64,000 nucleotides of DNA from Microcebus murinus (GCF_040939455.1 NC_134108.1:5795501-5859500); one strand, 5' to 3'; numbered from the stretch's first letter, positions 36,081 to 49,455 are shown. The notes: generated by a model from the letters alone, not told the origin. Numbers and translations: made by a program.

Positions 36081-36429
36081 GAATAATGAACATGCTTCAT
36101 GGATGGATAGGAATAATCCAAGCTAAAAACAAGTAGAAAAATTATTGCAATTGTAAAAATTCCTAATTTTGCCAAAAAATAAAACACATGGGAGTACTAA
36201 AACCTTACTTAGAAAATTGTCAAAAGAAAAACAATAGCATTTATCTAGATTTTCTTGTAAGAATTCTACTTCAAGGTAACCAAATAGCCCTTGTAGTTGT
36301 GGAACATTTTTCTGTACAGTGTAATTTCGGATAATAATTGGAGAAAGAATTCCAAAAAGTAGATTTTCACCATTTCGCAAGTCCTACTTCATTCTGGCAA
36401 TGGTAATAAATAGATAAAACCATTAGATG
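36081..36429. other. Unassigned AT-rich intron
   Basis: No gene is visible. Confidence 0.45.
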
Positions 36430-36690
36430 AAAGTGGGCAGGTTGATATAAATGAAGGGAATCAGGCTGATGCCATGTGATAAATCCTAAGATATTAGGAT
36501 TTATCCTAAGATAAAGGTGGGACAATCAATCTGTTATATGTGATATATTGTTAAATCTGAGTGGTAGTTACTCATTGTACTATTCTCTGTACTTTTGTGT
36601 ACTTTAAAAAATTTCAAACTACCAACCGATTAAAGAAAATGTCCTTCCTATAATAGCATGTGAGTGTGTGTATATAAATAAAGAAATGTT
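36430..36690 (+). repeat. Possible old L1 3' UTR
   Basis: The wording tctctgtacttttgtgtact and tttaaaaaatttcaaactac resembles the 3' end of old L1/HAL1 copies. The assignment is weak. Confidence 0.4.
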
Positions 36691-39600
36691 AAGGTAAAAT
36701 TGCCAGATTACATACAAAACTGGATAGCATCTTATAGGACATTAAACCATAGTCTTTGAGATTATCTGTTACACTGGACAGAAATTCTATGCCTCTTTTC
36801 CAAACACAAGCATACAATAGATGAGTTGCACTACAAAGTGGTACAACACCCTGTCCATAGGAAAACAAGCCCAGGCCTGCCCTGAAAGAGCGTCTAATGG
36901 TCTATTTGTCCTATTTCCAAGTTTCAGATATATTTTTCCAGTCCATTTCTCCTGTTATAAATAATTTCAAAGGCTTGTTTTTGTTTTCGTTTTTTTTTTT
37001 TAAATCACAAAAACGGTTATTTCCATCCAACCAAACATGGCCTCATTATTTACATAGATACAGCAAGACTATTCATTAACCAGATAGGCTTACCTGAGTT
37101 TGCTTTGCAAACCTATAGCCATATAATTTGAGCCAGAGAATTTACTCTGTCTAAAAATTTTCATAAGGAATATCTGATTTGATTTTTAAAAGCCTTTATT
37201 ATTTGCTCTTATATCCCAAGGCTGGGGAAACAATCCCCAGACATTCTGTGTACCTTATTTCACCTGCAGTATTCTTGAAATTCCCAAGAAGGTCCTTAAC
37301 TGGCCGGGAATTATGACCTGTGTGAATGTGGGGCTCTGACAGCCAGGTCTCCAACCTGTTTTCTTGAGTGGGCTTTGTAGGCAGTGACTGCACGTGTAAA
37401 GTCAATTAATGTTCCTTATTAGTGTGCTGCTATTTCTGATAAAGTGAGAGTCTCGGTTGTAACTCTCCGTGTATATCCTTTGCTGTACTATCAATTTGTT
37501 CAATTATATCTCAGTAAGATAAGAACAAATTCTTATTGAACCTATGCAGGTAACTATGTTGTCATGAAAAGTAAGGACACTCAGTAAAATTATTTATTTT
37601 TGCTTTCTGAAGGCTTGTGAAAATCAGATATTCATTTATAAATTTTTAAATGTGGTTTATAAAAGCATAGCCTATTAAATTGAAGGGGATACAGATGAAG
37701 CAGGAAGATAAATATCTTTATATGCCCATAAAAAACATAGAACATTAAAAGCAATGCCCACCATATTCAAAACAAATAGCCATGATTAAATCTCCCTCAT
37801 TAGTGTATTTGTTCTTATGTAATCAATTATTGTTCTTTTGGATCTTGGGGTTAGTGGTTCTCCTTTCATGAAGAATGTCTATTTCCAGACTAAAATGTGT
37901 CCTGGAACTCTTGATTCATTCCACTGGTACAGTCTGGTACAGTTGTTAAGGTGATGTCAGTTCGAAAGCCTGTAACCGAGAGTCTGTTCTTTGAGGTAAC
38001 AGTAGTTCAAAGTAACCGTGCAGCTCTTTCCAAGAAGCCTAGAGGCTGTCATCTGGGATGAAGGTGCAAGCCCAGGCTTGTGGTTTATACCAGAGCTTTC
38101 AGGCAAGCATCAGACGGGACCAGAAACTAGTTGGATATAATAAAAGGCTGGATTAATGGTTGCAGTGACTAATAATATCAGAATGGGGATATAAAATTCC
38201 CCTTTGGGATACAGCATATAACTATTTCATAAGGATTTGATGGATGTTTCCCCTGAGAGTAAAGCATGCCATGGACAGCAAGAGCTTTGGTGAATCTCCA
38301 CGGTCCTTCCACAAAGTGTTCAATTAGTGGAAGATTTATATGAATAACATTTCATCTATACAAGCTGAATGTAGGGAAGGCTGGGTGTCTCTTCCGATTT
38401 GGCAGCTCATTCCCAAGCTCTTCCAATAGCGGTGAGGTAATTAAGAAATATGAAGCCTCCCAGATAAACCTAATGATTTCTAGCGCCTTACCCCACAGAT
38501 GCTCTGGGAAATTTCCAAGATAGTTTTAAGTGTAGAGTATATTTTTAGATTGTTATTTTTTTTTTTATGGATTTTAGATCTGATTTTGGGAGGGCAAAAT
38601 CGAAGGAGTTGTGAGAGCAGACTAGGTCATTTGGTTATAATAAAATCCTGGGTGCCTCAAAACAATACTTGGTTATCGATTTAATCAAAGTGACAACAAA
38701 AGTATACAGAAAGTAACATGATTGCAAGAAAACTTAGTTCATTCACAAATTAGGAAACTTTGCCTTTTTTAGTTTTGTATTTTTATTTATCAAAGAACAT
38801 TATAAATAAACACAAACCAGAGATTATTCTTGTAGAATATAGAATCTCTGCTTCCTGGGCAGACCACATCGATGAGAAAAATAATATTCTTTACTATGCC
38901 TTGGTAAGAATTCTAAGATAAATTTATCAATTCAACAGAGAAAAATACTAATTCCAATTTTACATTAATGTATTTGAGAATATAGGTTCTATGAGATATT
39001 TTTTTCCTTTTAAATTATCTCACAAATAAGCTGATCAAACCTAGGTGACCTTTGCCATAATTTTAGCACATTTTATAGCTTTTTATGGACCTAAGCAAAA
39101 GCAAAATTCACTTTCCTCAAACTTTCCAAAACTCACTATATTACAGAAAGTTTTGTTTTTCACAATATTTTTTCTTATGATGGAACAAACTGATATTTTG
39201 CTTTAGGGGGAAAAAAACTATCCTTTCTTGAAAAAGAAAAACTCAAAAAACTCATCCCTTTGCCTTGGTTAAACAGTTGAATTTTTTTCTTTTTTACTAT
39301 TATAATCCCAACCAACCAATCTAATTATAACTTTTAACCAAAATAACTACTTCAGTTTCACAGAGAAACTTCATGGTAGGTAATAGAGAACTATCTTTCA
39401 TACACAACATTTTAGCAGACTAGCATAACTATAAATACATATATAGCACAATTTCATAAAGTAGCAACAATGAAACACTTCATTAACATGACACAAAATA
39501 TAACCATTAGGTAGCATATAGAACTAAAAAGCAAAAAATATAAATTTAAAATTATGTTGGTTTATCAATGCTTTTATATTCAACTTTAACAGAAATTATC

Positions 39601-40195
39601 CAGCTGGCTAAAGATTAACACAAATTTATAAGGATCTAAGAAATCATAGTGGGCTGCTACACTACAAAATATAATTACTTTTAAAATTTTACCAGAATTA
39701 TATTTCAGTTTAGTCAGATGCAAATGTATATCTTCCATAAAGTTAAAATTATGTAAATATAATGCTAGATTACTTGATTAATAAAACAGCATAAGAAGTG
39801 CAAGAAGTTCCGATTAATTACTCTGTTCCTGGGAAACGAAACCCAAGCCTTATGAAACACAAAATAGAAATCTTGTCATGTATTTATCACTGACAGATCA
39901 GAGAAAATATATATAGCTTTTCCTTTTTGAAACCCAAGTTATTAAAACAGTCCAATTGTCCAAAGATTCACCATGATTATGTGTTTGGATTTCTGAGATA
40001 TCATTTTCATAAAGAGGGATTTTTTTTCCCTTAAATGTCTAGAACATTTAAAGTAGTCAAAATTCGGTTTCTATATTTTCTGTGAATTTTGGGAATATTC
40101 AATTTGTATAAGTTCTTATCTCTCTAAATCAATCAGAACAGAACTCCTTTAATTTAAGAGACATAATAATTCAACTTATTAAGAACTGCCAGTGG
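36691..40195. other. Unassigned, strongly AT-rich intron
   Basis: No gene is visible. At 38700-40150 composition is uniformly AT-rich, possibly a decayed long repeat or ERV internal region. I cannot support a family. Confidence 0.45.
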
Positions 40196-40199
40196 TAGT

Positions 40200-40590
40200 G
40201 CATTAGTTTTTCAGGACTGCCATAACGAAATACCGCAGACTGGGCGTCTTAAGAGAAATTTATTTCTCACAGTTCTTGAGGCTGGAAGTCCAAGACCACC
40301 AGGGTGTTGGTAGGTTGGTTTTTTCCCAGGCCTCTCTCTCTGGTTTACTGATAGCCATCCTCTCATTGTGTCCCCACATGGTGTTTCCTCCGTGTGCCCA
40401 CATGTCTAGCGTGTACATTTTCTCTTCTTATGAGGACACTAGTCAGATTGGATGAGGGCTCACACTAAAGACCTCATTTTAATTAATTATGTTTTCAAAG
40501 CCTTTATCTCCAAATACAGTTGCATCATGAAGTCCTGAGGGTAAGGACTTCAACCTATGAATTTGGAAGGACACATTTAGCCTATAAGAA
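40200..40590 (-). mobile_element. MLT1-type MaLR LTR
   Basis: On + it reads tttttcaggactgccataac, gaaatttatttctcacagtt, cttatgaggacactagtcag and gaaggacacatttagcctat, in reverse MaLR LTR order. Confidence 0.7.
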
Positions 40591-43500
40591 AGCAGGGTAA
40601 GATTTCACACACAAGATGTGCAGGTTTTTTTGAATTACAGATGTGTAGACACACAGCCATAAAGAAAATTTATAACTTTAGTCCTACAACATCAGTCATG
40701 GGTCAAAAGTAAGTGCAGAATCACAAAAACTCACTAGTCCAGATCTCACAGAGCTCTTTTCCTTCCCAGTGGGCATAAAATTTTTAATTGATCTGAGGTC
40801 ACAAGTAGACAAGCAAAAATGATTTAAATCTACTGTCTATTGTCTCTCACTCAACAGAGAATAGAGCTCTGCCATCCAGCTCAGAAATCACCAGTAGAGC
40901 CATAAAACCAATTTCCCAATCATTATGGCCACCAAAGGGGAATACACTATTGTCTAGGCATGAAACATAAGCAGAAGCAAAAAAACGCAAAATCAGTAGA
41001 GAGAAAAGGGGAAAATGGAGATACAGGATTGGCAGATTTCAAATTCTAGCTGACTAGGATTCACATTAGGAAGTGAGAAAAAATGTGCCCTGGGTTAACA
41101 GTCCATGAGGCAGACTTCCTGGCAATGAATTTTATTTGGTCCATTTGAGAAGGGCAATGGAACTTCCAAAACTGTTTAAGTATAATTTTCAATAAGGTAA
41201 AAACCATGGCTGTCATACAAATATAAAATGAACATTGTGGGAAACAGGGAACAGTATAAATTGGTTCAAGCAGCTTTAGAGAGGTTAGTCTATTGATGAC
41301 AGATCGATAGGTAGATAGATACAATATAATCAAGAGATGTTAGGCTAGATTGTTAGGCTAGAGATTCACATTTTATCAAGTTTTTACAGGGTGATAAACC
41401 ATAATATTTGGGGTTACTTGCCCTACTGGAGAGAAATTCTTTTCACTTCTACTAGAAAAAAGTCAACCCCTGCCCCTACAGAGTTGTAAAATAGCCCAAG
41501 TAATAGATCTGCATTGCACTAAAAAAATACCAGTAATTTCTTTGGCTTAGTTCCAAGTTTCAGATATTTCTTCTGATTTTTAAGAGAATGCAGATAAAAT
41601 ATTTAATGTCTAAACTATTATATTAAATAATACTTTGCTCCCTTCAATTATTAAACCTTGTAAACCCTGTAAATCCATTGCAGACACAATTTTTTACTCT
41701 CAATAGAGTAATAAATATTTACTTTATACATGAAATATTATACATTATCTTGATTTTTATTGGCACAATTATCATTCCTTCATTTCCACAAAAAAATCGA
41801 GAATAAAGATTCAAGTTTCTTATGCAAAATATCATAGCTAAAAGGCCATTGTGGCTAATATTTAAACCAATGACTTTTGGTTCAAAATTCTATTTTCTCT
41901 ATATTGACTCAAAATGTTCATGAGTTAATTGCTTAGATGTGGCATGGTTTATAATAAAATCAACATCAATTCTATACAAGCTGATGCAAAAACAGCTACC
42001 CCACCCTAAGCTCTCCAACAAATCTGTTTTCATAAAATATTTGAGTAATTGTTTCTCAAATAAAAGGATGTCTACTTATTATAGCCTTTATATTTAATGT
42101 GAACAAGTATATCAGTTGACAGGAAATATGCAACAGCCATTAAAAAGTACTCTTGAATGTTCAGAGCTAGTCAGTGAGAAATTTACAATTTGTATTTGTC
42201 AAGAAGTTATGTTAAATATGATCTCTTCATTTTGTTTAAGCACAATTTTGTGAATTGGTCTTCCAAACTATTTTAGACATATTTCTAAAACTTTTTTTCC
42301 CCCATCAAATTAGTTCCAGGTCAGGAAAGAGCATGTTGTATAACTCCATGTCTCTACTTTAATGCAGTATAACATTGAATATGCCCAGCCCTACACCACA
42401 ACCTGACTTCTTACTCATTACCTTCCTGGGAATTGCATCCAGATATGACCAGTGATCCATTCAAAATGACCTCCTGAATTTAAAGAACTCATATTGTAGA
42501 ACAGAACTCTCTGTAGCCTCTCAGCAACTGAAAACCACAGACCAGAGTGCCAAATCTAGCAATGTAGTGATTGTTGTTCATATCCTGATTTCTAGGCTGC
42601 GTCACAAAACTGGATGCCAGATATATGCCAGGCAAATGTTTCTAAAGAGCAACAGTTTTTCCTCGGTGTTGCTTTGATTTACAATAATTGGTCCAAAGGG
42701 AGCTATCTGGTTTTAATGTGTTTTTACTCATCTATTTGACAGTTGTTGCCCATAACTGCAAATTATTGATAGATTGATGGTACAATATACTCATGAATTA
42801 CGTTCACAGTCCTTGGTGATTGGAAGGAATCAATAATTCTTGGAAACATGGAAACAAAACATTTCTCTAGGGAATAATATCTAATTTGCATTGAATAATT
42901 AGCTCGTCATCTTTCTTTCTTCCTGAGCACTCACTGAGATGTGGAATTTGGGACTAGTCAAAAACCTAAGTACCCTCCTTATAGACACAATGAGGTTACA
43001 TAAAGATATGCATATTAATTCCACACACTTTGTAGATTTTTAGCAAACTTATTTTTGAAAGTGTTTGAAGATGGTAGGTAATTTAGACAAACTATGTACT
43101 AGAAACCTATTTAGTATGTACCTATTCTGGCCAATACTTTACATTGATAGGTAAATAAAAATTTTAATGAAAAAAAATTTTTTTTCAAATGATCACCCCT
43201 ATATTGAAAACAAGTTTTGGTATCTGTATACTTGAAGCATTAGTTCTTTTTTCTTTCTTTTTAATATTAAGCTTAGAACAATACTCTCCTTTTTCTTTTC
43301 CTTAACTAGGAGAACATATTGAAGAGTTGTCATTGATAAGTCCTTGAATGTACCGTGATGGCTTCTTATTAACCCTTGGAATCTGTGACTGCTAGACAAC
43401 CTCTTGGTTCCAAATGCAAAAATTTATATCCCCTGATGACCTTCCAGCAACAGCAGAATGTGATTTTGTGAGAGACATTAGCATAATGGAACCTTTTCAA

Positions 43501-44487
43501 TAAAATGATAAATCGAGCCCATCTCAGAAAACAGAACACACACTAGTAATTTATTGCAGCCATTGCCACGTGGAGGACCCCATTCGTATCATATGCTTTA
43601 AACTCTGATGGGAAGAGTGCCTTTACTCATAGCCTACAAGTCCGAAGGATTCCCCAAGAAGAGAGATGCTTTTTTCTAATGGAGCCAGCAGCACTTTGGG
43701 GAATAGCCATCATCACTTGTCATGATTATCTCTCATGAACATGTCTAATTACTTTACTGTTTTTAAGCCTCTTTCATGTAAATTGAAGTAGATTGTAATT
43801 CCCTGGTGTGTTAGGGGGTGGGGACGAGCTGCCTCCCTGGAGGCCTAAAGCCTGCAACAGGTGGAAGTGAGTATGAGGGACTATTGTCCAGATGCAGCTC
43901 AGAGTTGCTTCACAACCAGATGGTGATGACATTCATTGATGTGAATACTTTCTTTTAATTAAGCAAGTAATTGTGAATATAGTATCAGAAAACATTTTTG
44001 CATGAATTAATAGTCGGTTGTTAACAAAGGTAATTTGTAGATTGTGAAAAAATATTTATTTTCCTTCTCTTCTTATGCCATTTCTTATTTTTAAAATGTT
44101 TTTTGTGGCTGCTTAATTTTAAATGTAGAGTCCATTTTAGAAATATGCAAGGCATATGAATAAATAGATTAGTGTGGAATGGAGACTGATAAATTATGCA
44201 GATACTTATAGGGGAATAAAAACCTCCAATAAATTCAGCTTTCTAAAAATTCCTTCCAGACAAAAATTCTACTTTACTGAAACTAGATAAAATGTCTTCA
44301 CCTAAATTGAAGAAAACTTCATGTATCTATACTAGAAAATTTGCTGATGTCATCGGCAACACACTAAATTTCAAGATGATTACTACCTTTAGAGTTGAAT
44401 AATCCCTGTGTGTATGTTTTGGATATTATCAGACATGATACATTTCTATTATGATATAAGCATTTTTGCTATGAATTATTCAAAGTT
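40591..44487. other. Unassigned AT-rich intron
   Basis: No gene or certain repeat is visible. A short self-complementary AT stretch (aaaaaaaattttttttc) lies near 43170. Confidence 0.5.
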
Positions 44488-44503
44488 TAAAACAAAGAAT
44501 CTT

Positions 44504-44619
44504 GGTCAATATATGTAAGCTAAACATTTGTACCCCCATAATATGCTGAAATAAATAAATAAAAGGGCAACAGAAAAAAAAAATGGGGAAATAGTCCACA
44601 TTTCTACATGGAAAAAACA
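44504..44619 (+). mobile_element. Short 5'-truncated L1 3' end with extra 3' flank
   Basis: Only about the last 60 bp of L1 are present (tgtacccccataatatgctg then aaataaataaataaaa). About 50 bp of non-L1 sequence and a second A-rich tail follow. A 15-bp target duplication, aaaacaaagaatctt, occurs at about 44489-44503 and 44620-44634 and bounds the whole unit. The L1 ending matches that at 727-770. Confidence 0.75.
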
Positions 44620-44644
44620 AAAACAAAGAATCTTACAATAGCTT

Positions 44645-45480
44645 GTACTAGGGGTTGGAAACTTGTAGCCTTAAGGCCCCTTGTGGCCTTCTAGGTCCTT
44701 AATTGTGGCCTTTCGATCAAATCCAAAGTTTACAGAACAAATCCTTTTATTTGTGTCAGTACATTTTTGTTCGTCTTTTATATTTTTATTTTATTTTTAA
44801 AATGGGTGTATTTAAAAGACGAAAAAAACAAATCTCAGTGAAATGATCCTCCAGGTTGACCAGCACGATCAGAACATTGGCAAGCCATAATGGCTAAGTT
44901 GACAGCTGCTTATTATTTATCTCTAACTTCCCTGGCCTGACTGGTACCACATGGCTTGAGGCTGGTTGGTGGGAGTTTATGGGGGTTGAATACGCCAGTC
45001 TGTTAACAGCTTTTGACGATGGTTCACTGTGTTTCTCTTTGAAGTGGAATTTGCGAATATTATAGTTGCACAGCACAGCAGTGCTTTTTAATTCTGTCTG
45101 CTTAATAGCCCATCATGTCAAAGTAAACCAAAAGAATGCTGAAGGAATAAAACAGATTTTTAAATGAGGATTGGGAATCACAATATTATCTTTTTTTCTG
45201 CTAAATATAGGATTATTTGCTTGCTTTGTGATACTACAATATCACCATAAAGAAATTCAGTGCTCATCAGCATTATAACACTCATGAGGACCACAAATAT
45301 TTTAAATTAGAGGGAGAGGCATGGAAGTTTGTATTGCAGAAATTAAAAGAAGAAGAGCAAAAGCAAAGATAATTCTTTTGCATGAACATTTTCAGAACGT
45401 GGACTTTTCAGTCTACTCCAAATCTTTTGTTCTTTTCTCCAAACAACCAGGAAAACAACAACAGGATGTTCTGAGCCACA
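44645..45480 (+). mobile_element. hAT-Charlie-like DNA transposon, 5' part
   Basis: It begins taggggttggaaacttgtag (degraded hAT terminus) with the ttaaggccccttgtggcc block. Non-coding hAT 5' sequence runs to about 45115, then a decayed transposase start follows. The 3' part is absent; a MIR follows directly. Confidence 0.7.
45115..45385 (+). pseudogene. hAT transposase N-terminus with decayed BED zinc finger
   Basis: Across frameshifts the + strand reads NRFLNEDWESQYYLFF, then a finger tail KKFSAHQHYNTHEDHKYF whose HxxxxH-like spacing matches a BED finger. KLEGEAWKFVLQKLKEEEQK follows. This is the N-terminal order of Charlie-type transposases and of host genes derived from them (ZBED, FAM200). 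Stops and frame changes make it non-functional. Confidence 0.72.
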
Positions 45481-45484
45481 ACCG

Positions 45485-45640
45485 ATACAGCAGAGTGGTT
45501 TGGAGCACAGGCTTTGGAGTCACTCAAGTGTTGTGTGCTGGCCCAGCTACGTGGCCTCATGGAGGACCACTTAACTCTCAGAGTCTTTGCTCCTTCTCCA
45601 TAAAATGGGAATAATAATATCTTCATTAGGGTTATATTTT
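45485..45640 (+). repeat. MIR SINE
   Basis: It reads agcacaggctttggagtcac, gtggcctcatggaggaccac and ccataaaatgggaataataa, in good MIR order and relatively well preserved. Confidence 0.8.
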
Positions 45641-45717
45641 AAGAATTGATTTTGCAAATTGCTTATTCTAGGGCCTGATCAGAGTTGGGCTTATGCTGTC
45701 ATTACAAGCTATTTATA

Positions 45718-46071
45718 TAGTCACGTGTCACTTAACAACAGGGATACACCCTGAGAAATACGTACGTCGTTAGGCAATTTCCTACTTGTGTGACCGTCAC
45801 AGAGTGTACTCGCACTGACCCGGTTGGTATAGCCCACTACATACCTGGGCTGCAAAGTACAGCCTGTTGCTCCTGGGCTACCCACCTGTACAGACGTGAC
45901 TGTACTGAGTACCGTAGGCAGCTGTAACACAATGGTAAGTATTTGTGTATCTGAACATATCTAAACATAGAAAAGGTACAGTAAAAAATATAGTTATTGC
46001 TAAAGTCTTACATGACCACCATCATATATGCAGTCCATCATTGATTGAAATGTGGTGCTGCACATGACTGC
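45718..46071. mobile_element. Tigger MITE (MER8-like), copy 1
   Basis: The termini are agtcacgtgtcacttaac and gtgctgcacatgact, beside TA. The interior has gggatacaccctgagaaata and aacacaatggtaagtatttg. It has no coding capacity. A homologous copy is at 62303-62622. Confidence 0.8.
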
Positions 46072-47983
46072 ACTTTATAGATGTCAAATACATGAACATA
46101 CTGTGGCAATATTCAGCAGTTGGTAGGTTTGTAATTATTTGCAAATCTATTCATATTGCAGATAAGGATACTGACAGGAGCGCAATGGGAATTCAGGTTT
46201 TCTATTTCCTCATCCCGGCTTCTCTGTAACACACCAGGCCATCTTAGCCTGGACAACATGACATGTGGGTCCCTGGATGCCTGTGCCTCCGAGCCCTGGG
46301 TTGGGACCACCCACTTTCTTCCCCACAAGATTGACAGTACTCAGTTGAGTGAGTTAATGGAATATTGCCCCCACTGACATATTTTATTGAATATTTGATA
46401 CTGAAATAAAGTCACTATTTGTGGATTTTGAAGCTTCATCTGAGTTGACAGCAACTCATGTTCAGAGTACTACAAAACCCAGTGAACTCATCAACTTTCG
46501 TAACTGCTTACTTATTGCTCAAATACTCTTACTTAAAAACGGAGTGCCTTAAGTAAGCTTTCCTTCTTGTCCTCCTTCCTGTGATTGAAACCAAATAAGG
46601 ATTTTAAACAAACTCATTTCTTTATTCTAATCTTCCGGCTGCCTTTATTTCTGATAGGTAGGGCATTTTTCATGCCTAACAAAATGTTGTTGAGAGGAGC
46701 ACTGATGCATTGCAAACATTTAACAGACTACTGGAGATAATGTGAACAAAGAAACTTCAATAATAGGAAGGAAAAAAAGCAAGAAATGATTATGTAAATT
46801 GTTTTCCCTCTGTGGTTAGGTGGTGGTGGTGGTGGTATCTTTATTGTTTCGCTGACTTTTTAATGTACTAGGTCTTGCCCCATTGTTTGTGTAAATGTTT
46901 TTAATGTTTTAAAATTCTTTTTGTTTTCTGGTAAGCACATTTTTTTCCATGCTAAGCATATATTTCTAGGTTGTGGTGGCAAAGTGAGGAGAGACCAAAG
47001 AACAACCACCAAGACTATTGTAACCACTTACGAAAGCATTTCTTGTAAATACTGTCAAATAAAACACAAATCCTGATTTAGTGAGAAGAGACATTATTGG
47101 AAAGGATCACTGCAGGCGTTTGGGGAAGGACTGTTGGAATAGTAGGAGGAGGATAATGGCAATAGGGGTCTGCAGGTGTCTCAAGGGTCAGGCAAAAAGG
47201 GTTTTCTTTTATGGAGAGGAGTAAAAAGGCTGGAAAGAACTGGGTGTGGAGTGTGACAGAAGGGAGATGTACAGGATAGCAGGTAAGAGGAGGTTTCACC
47301 ATGGGGCCGGCCTCTTCTCAGGAGCACCTGTCTGTGGGCTGGGGCTGAAGAGGGGGCAAAGGTCAGGGTCCAGAAGGAAGGAGAGAATCTTAACCAAGTT
47401 TGGTCAACAAGCATTTCCTTCTGATCGATCAGCAGTGACAAGCAGTTCAGCCAGTCATTCTCCATAAGTCAAACGGAGAAGGTGGGTCCCTTGCAGTAAG
47501 CTGTTTTCCAGAACCCAAAAGGGTGAGGAGAATTTCTTTAACCTTCGTTGTCTTCCAGGAGCTCAGGACTCAAGTAAAACTCAACCTCGTCAGTATGCAT
47601 TCTTTATGTGTGATGTCCATGGGCATCTATGATATCATTTGCCCATAATATCGGAATGAAGGAGACAAATTTTACATTTATTTATGGTAGCACTGCAAAT
47701 CACATAGGTATTCAGACAATGTTAAACGTTGCCGCCAGATAAGAATATTACTTGGCTAAAAAAAAAAAAAATCAGGCAGCCGAATAGTTACACAACTGGA
47801 AATACTTTCAGATTCATGACTTGTCCTTCATAGTAGAACTTTTAAAAGGGTAGGATTTGGTGGTAAGTTTTGGTTCTTCATATTTTAAATCTCTGTAAAA
47901 TCTCAGCTATTAAAGGGACAAATATCCCTTAAGTCTCTGATTCAGATATTTTCTTGTGTACAACAAAAATAACATACTAATCA
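46072..47983. other. Unassigned intron
   Basis: No supported gene is visible. A short GGT run is at about 46820-46838. Confidence 0.5.
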
Positions 47984-48108
47984 TTTTATACCATTTTTCG
48001 TAAAGTTTTATCCACTTAACACTGGTAAAAACATAACTGCTGCAAGGGAGTCCTTGAGTAACATTCCAACAGTGTTAAACTGCACTAGGAAATGGAAGGG
48101 GCATTAAG
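47984..48108 (+). repeat. Inverted duplication, left arm
   Basis: This segment is repeated in reverse complement at 48982-49105. Over about 124 bp I count about five substitutions and one small indel, so identity is about 95%. The arms contain taacactggt...aaaacataactgctgcaagg and end at cattaag. No terminal TA or 8-bp duplication shows a known transposon. Confidence 0.93.
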
Positions 48109-48109
48109 T

Positions 48110-48240
48110 CATTTAACTCACGAGTTGTTTTTATAGACAAGAAAACTTGAGGCACATTGAGATAATGTCCTCAAGTCTGCAAGCTTGTTTGTAATGCTGT
48201 CATTACTCCTACAGGACAGGTCTTCAAATGACAATACACA
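48110..48240 (-). repeat. MIR-like fragment, reverse strand
   Basis: On + it reads tagacaagaaaacttgaggc and cctcaagtctgcaagcttgt, which resembles the reverse MIR core. The assignment is weak. Confidence 0.4.
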
Positions 48241-48255
48241 GTGTCTGTTTGTCTG

Positions 48256-48593
48256 TAGAGTTAGTTGGCCTTCCAGATCTGTAGGTCACACATCCACAGA
48301 TTCAACCCATCACAGATTGAACATATTTGGAGAAAAAAAAAAAAACAATAAAAAATAACAGCACAACAAAACAAAGAATAATACAAATAAAAATAAATAT
48401 AACAACTATTTACATAGCATTTGCCTTGCATTAGGTATTATACATAATCTTGAGGTGGTTTTGTGTCTGTGGGATAGCGTATATAGTTATATGCAAATAC
48501 TATACCATTTAATGTCAGGGACTTGAGCAGCCGCAGATTTTGGTATCTGTGGGGCCCTGGAACCAATCCCCGTTGGATACCAAGGAAAGACTG
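48256..48593. mobile_element. Tigger MITE (MER2 group-like)
   Basis: The left end is agttggccttccagatctgt and the right end is ttggataccaaggaaagactg followed by TA. The interior has acttgagcagccgcagattt. This is the well-known primate Tigger-derived non-autonomous element. It lies inside the spacer of the inverted duplication. Confidence 0.75.
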
Positions 48594-48981
48594 TATATTA
48601 TGTCATGTAACTAGTTAGTGAGTATTGAACTTAATTTAAAAATGTGACTTGTACCATTTCTTTCATAGTAAATCCTTTCAATCAATAAAATGAATCAAGC
48701 CTTTCCATGAATAAAATGAACTAAGACAAATAAACATTCAAAATCCTAAACCTGGCCCGTGAGGCCCACTGGGACCTGCCTGCCACTTGCTCTGAGTTCC
48801 ATCCCCACCCCAGCCCCCGCTCACCATGGTCCAGTCCACACTGACCGCCTGACAGTCCCTGCATGATGCCAAGCGTGTTCTCCCTGTGAGCCTACAACTT
48901 TCTTCCCTGATAGCTGCTGTGTACCTTTTCTCACCCTTCCCATGGTGCCCTAAAAACGCATCTCTGCTTCCGTCCCACGGC
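48594..48981. other. Unassigned spacer of the inverted duplication
   Basis: No gene is visible. It is GC-richer at 48740-48980. Confidence 0.45.
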
Positions 48982-49105
48982 CTTAATGCCCCTTCCATTT
49001 CCTAGTGCAGTTTAACACTATTGGAATGTTACTCAGGGACTCCCTTGCAGCAGTTATGTTTTGATCCAGTGTTAAGTGGATAAAACTTTATGGAAAATGG
49101 TATAA
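48982..49105 (-). repeat. Inverted duplication, right arm
   Basis: Reverse complement partner of 47984-48108, starting at cttaatgc and ending tggtataag. Flanks outside both arms do not match each other, so the event is a clean inverted copy of about 124 bp. Confidence 0.93.
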
Positions 49106-49138
49106 GCGAAACAGATTCAGGGTTATACATACTGCTGT

Positions 49139-49455
49139 GATTTGAACATGCCCCCTAAACTTCATGTGTTGGAAACTGAATCCCCAAATTCATATGGACC
49201 TGGGGCCTTTGGGAGGTAATTAGAATAATGAAATCATGTTGGGATGCCCATGATGGGACTGGTGACTTTATAAGAAGAGGAAGAGACACTTGAGCTCGCC
49301 CTCCCACCATGCAGGAAGAAGGCCCTCACCACAGGCTAGCGCCATGTTCCTGGGCTTCCCAGCCTCCAGAACCATGAGCCCAATGAACTCTTTTCTTTAT
49401 AAATTACTCCGTCTCTGGTATTCGGTTATATGATAGAAAATGGACTAAGACACAT
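49139..49455 (+). mobile_element. MST/MLT1-type MaLR LTR
   Basis: It reads gtgatttgaacatgccccct, ggggcctttgggaggtaatt, cttcccagcctccagaacca and tttctttataaattactccg. The end is aaaatggactaagacac. It is a forward solo LTR, shortened. Confidence 0.78.
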
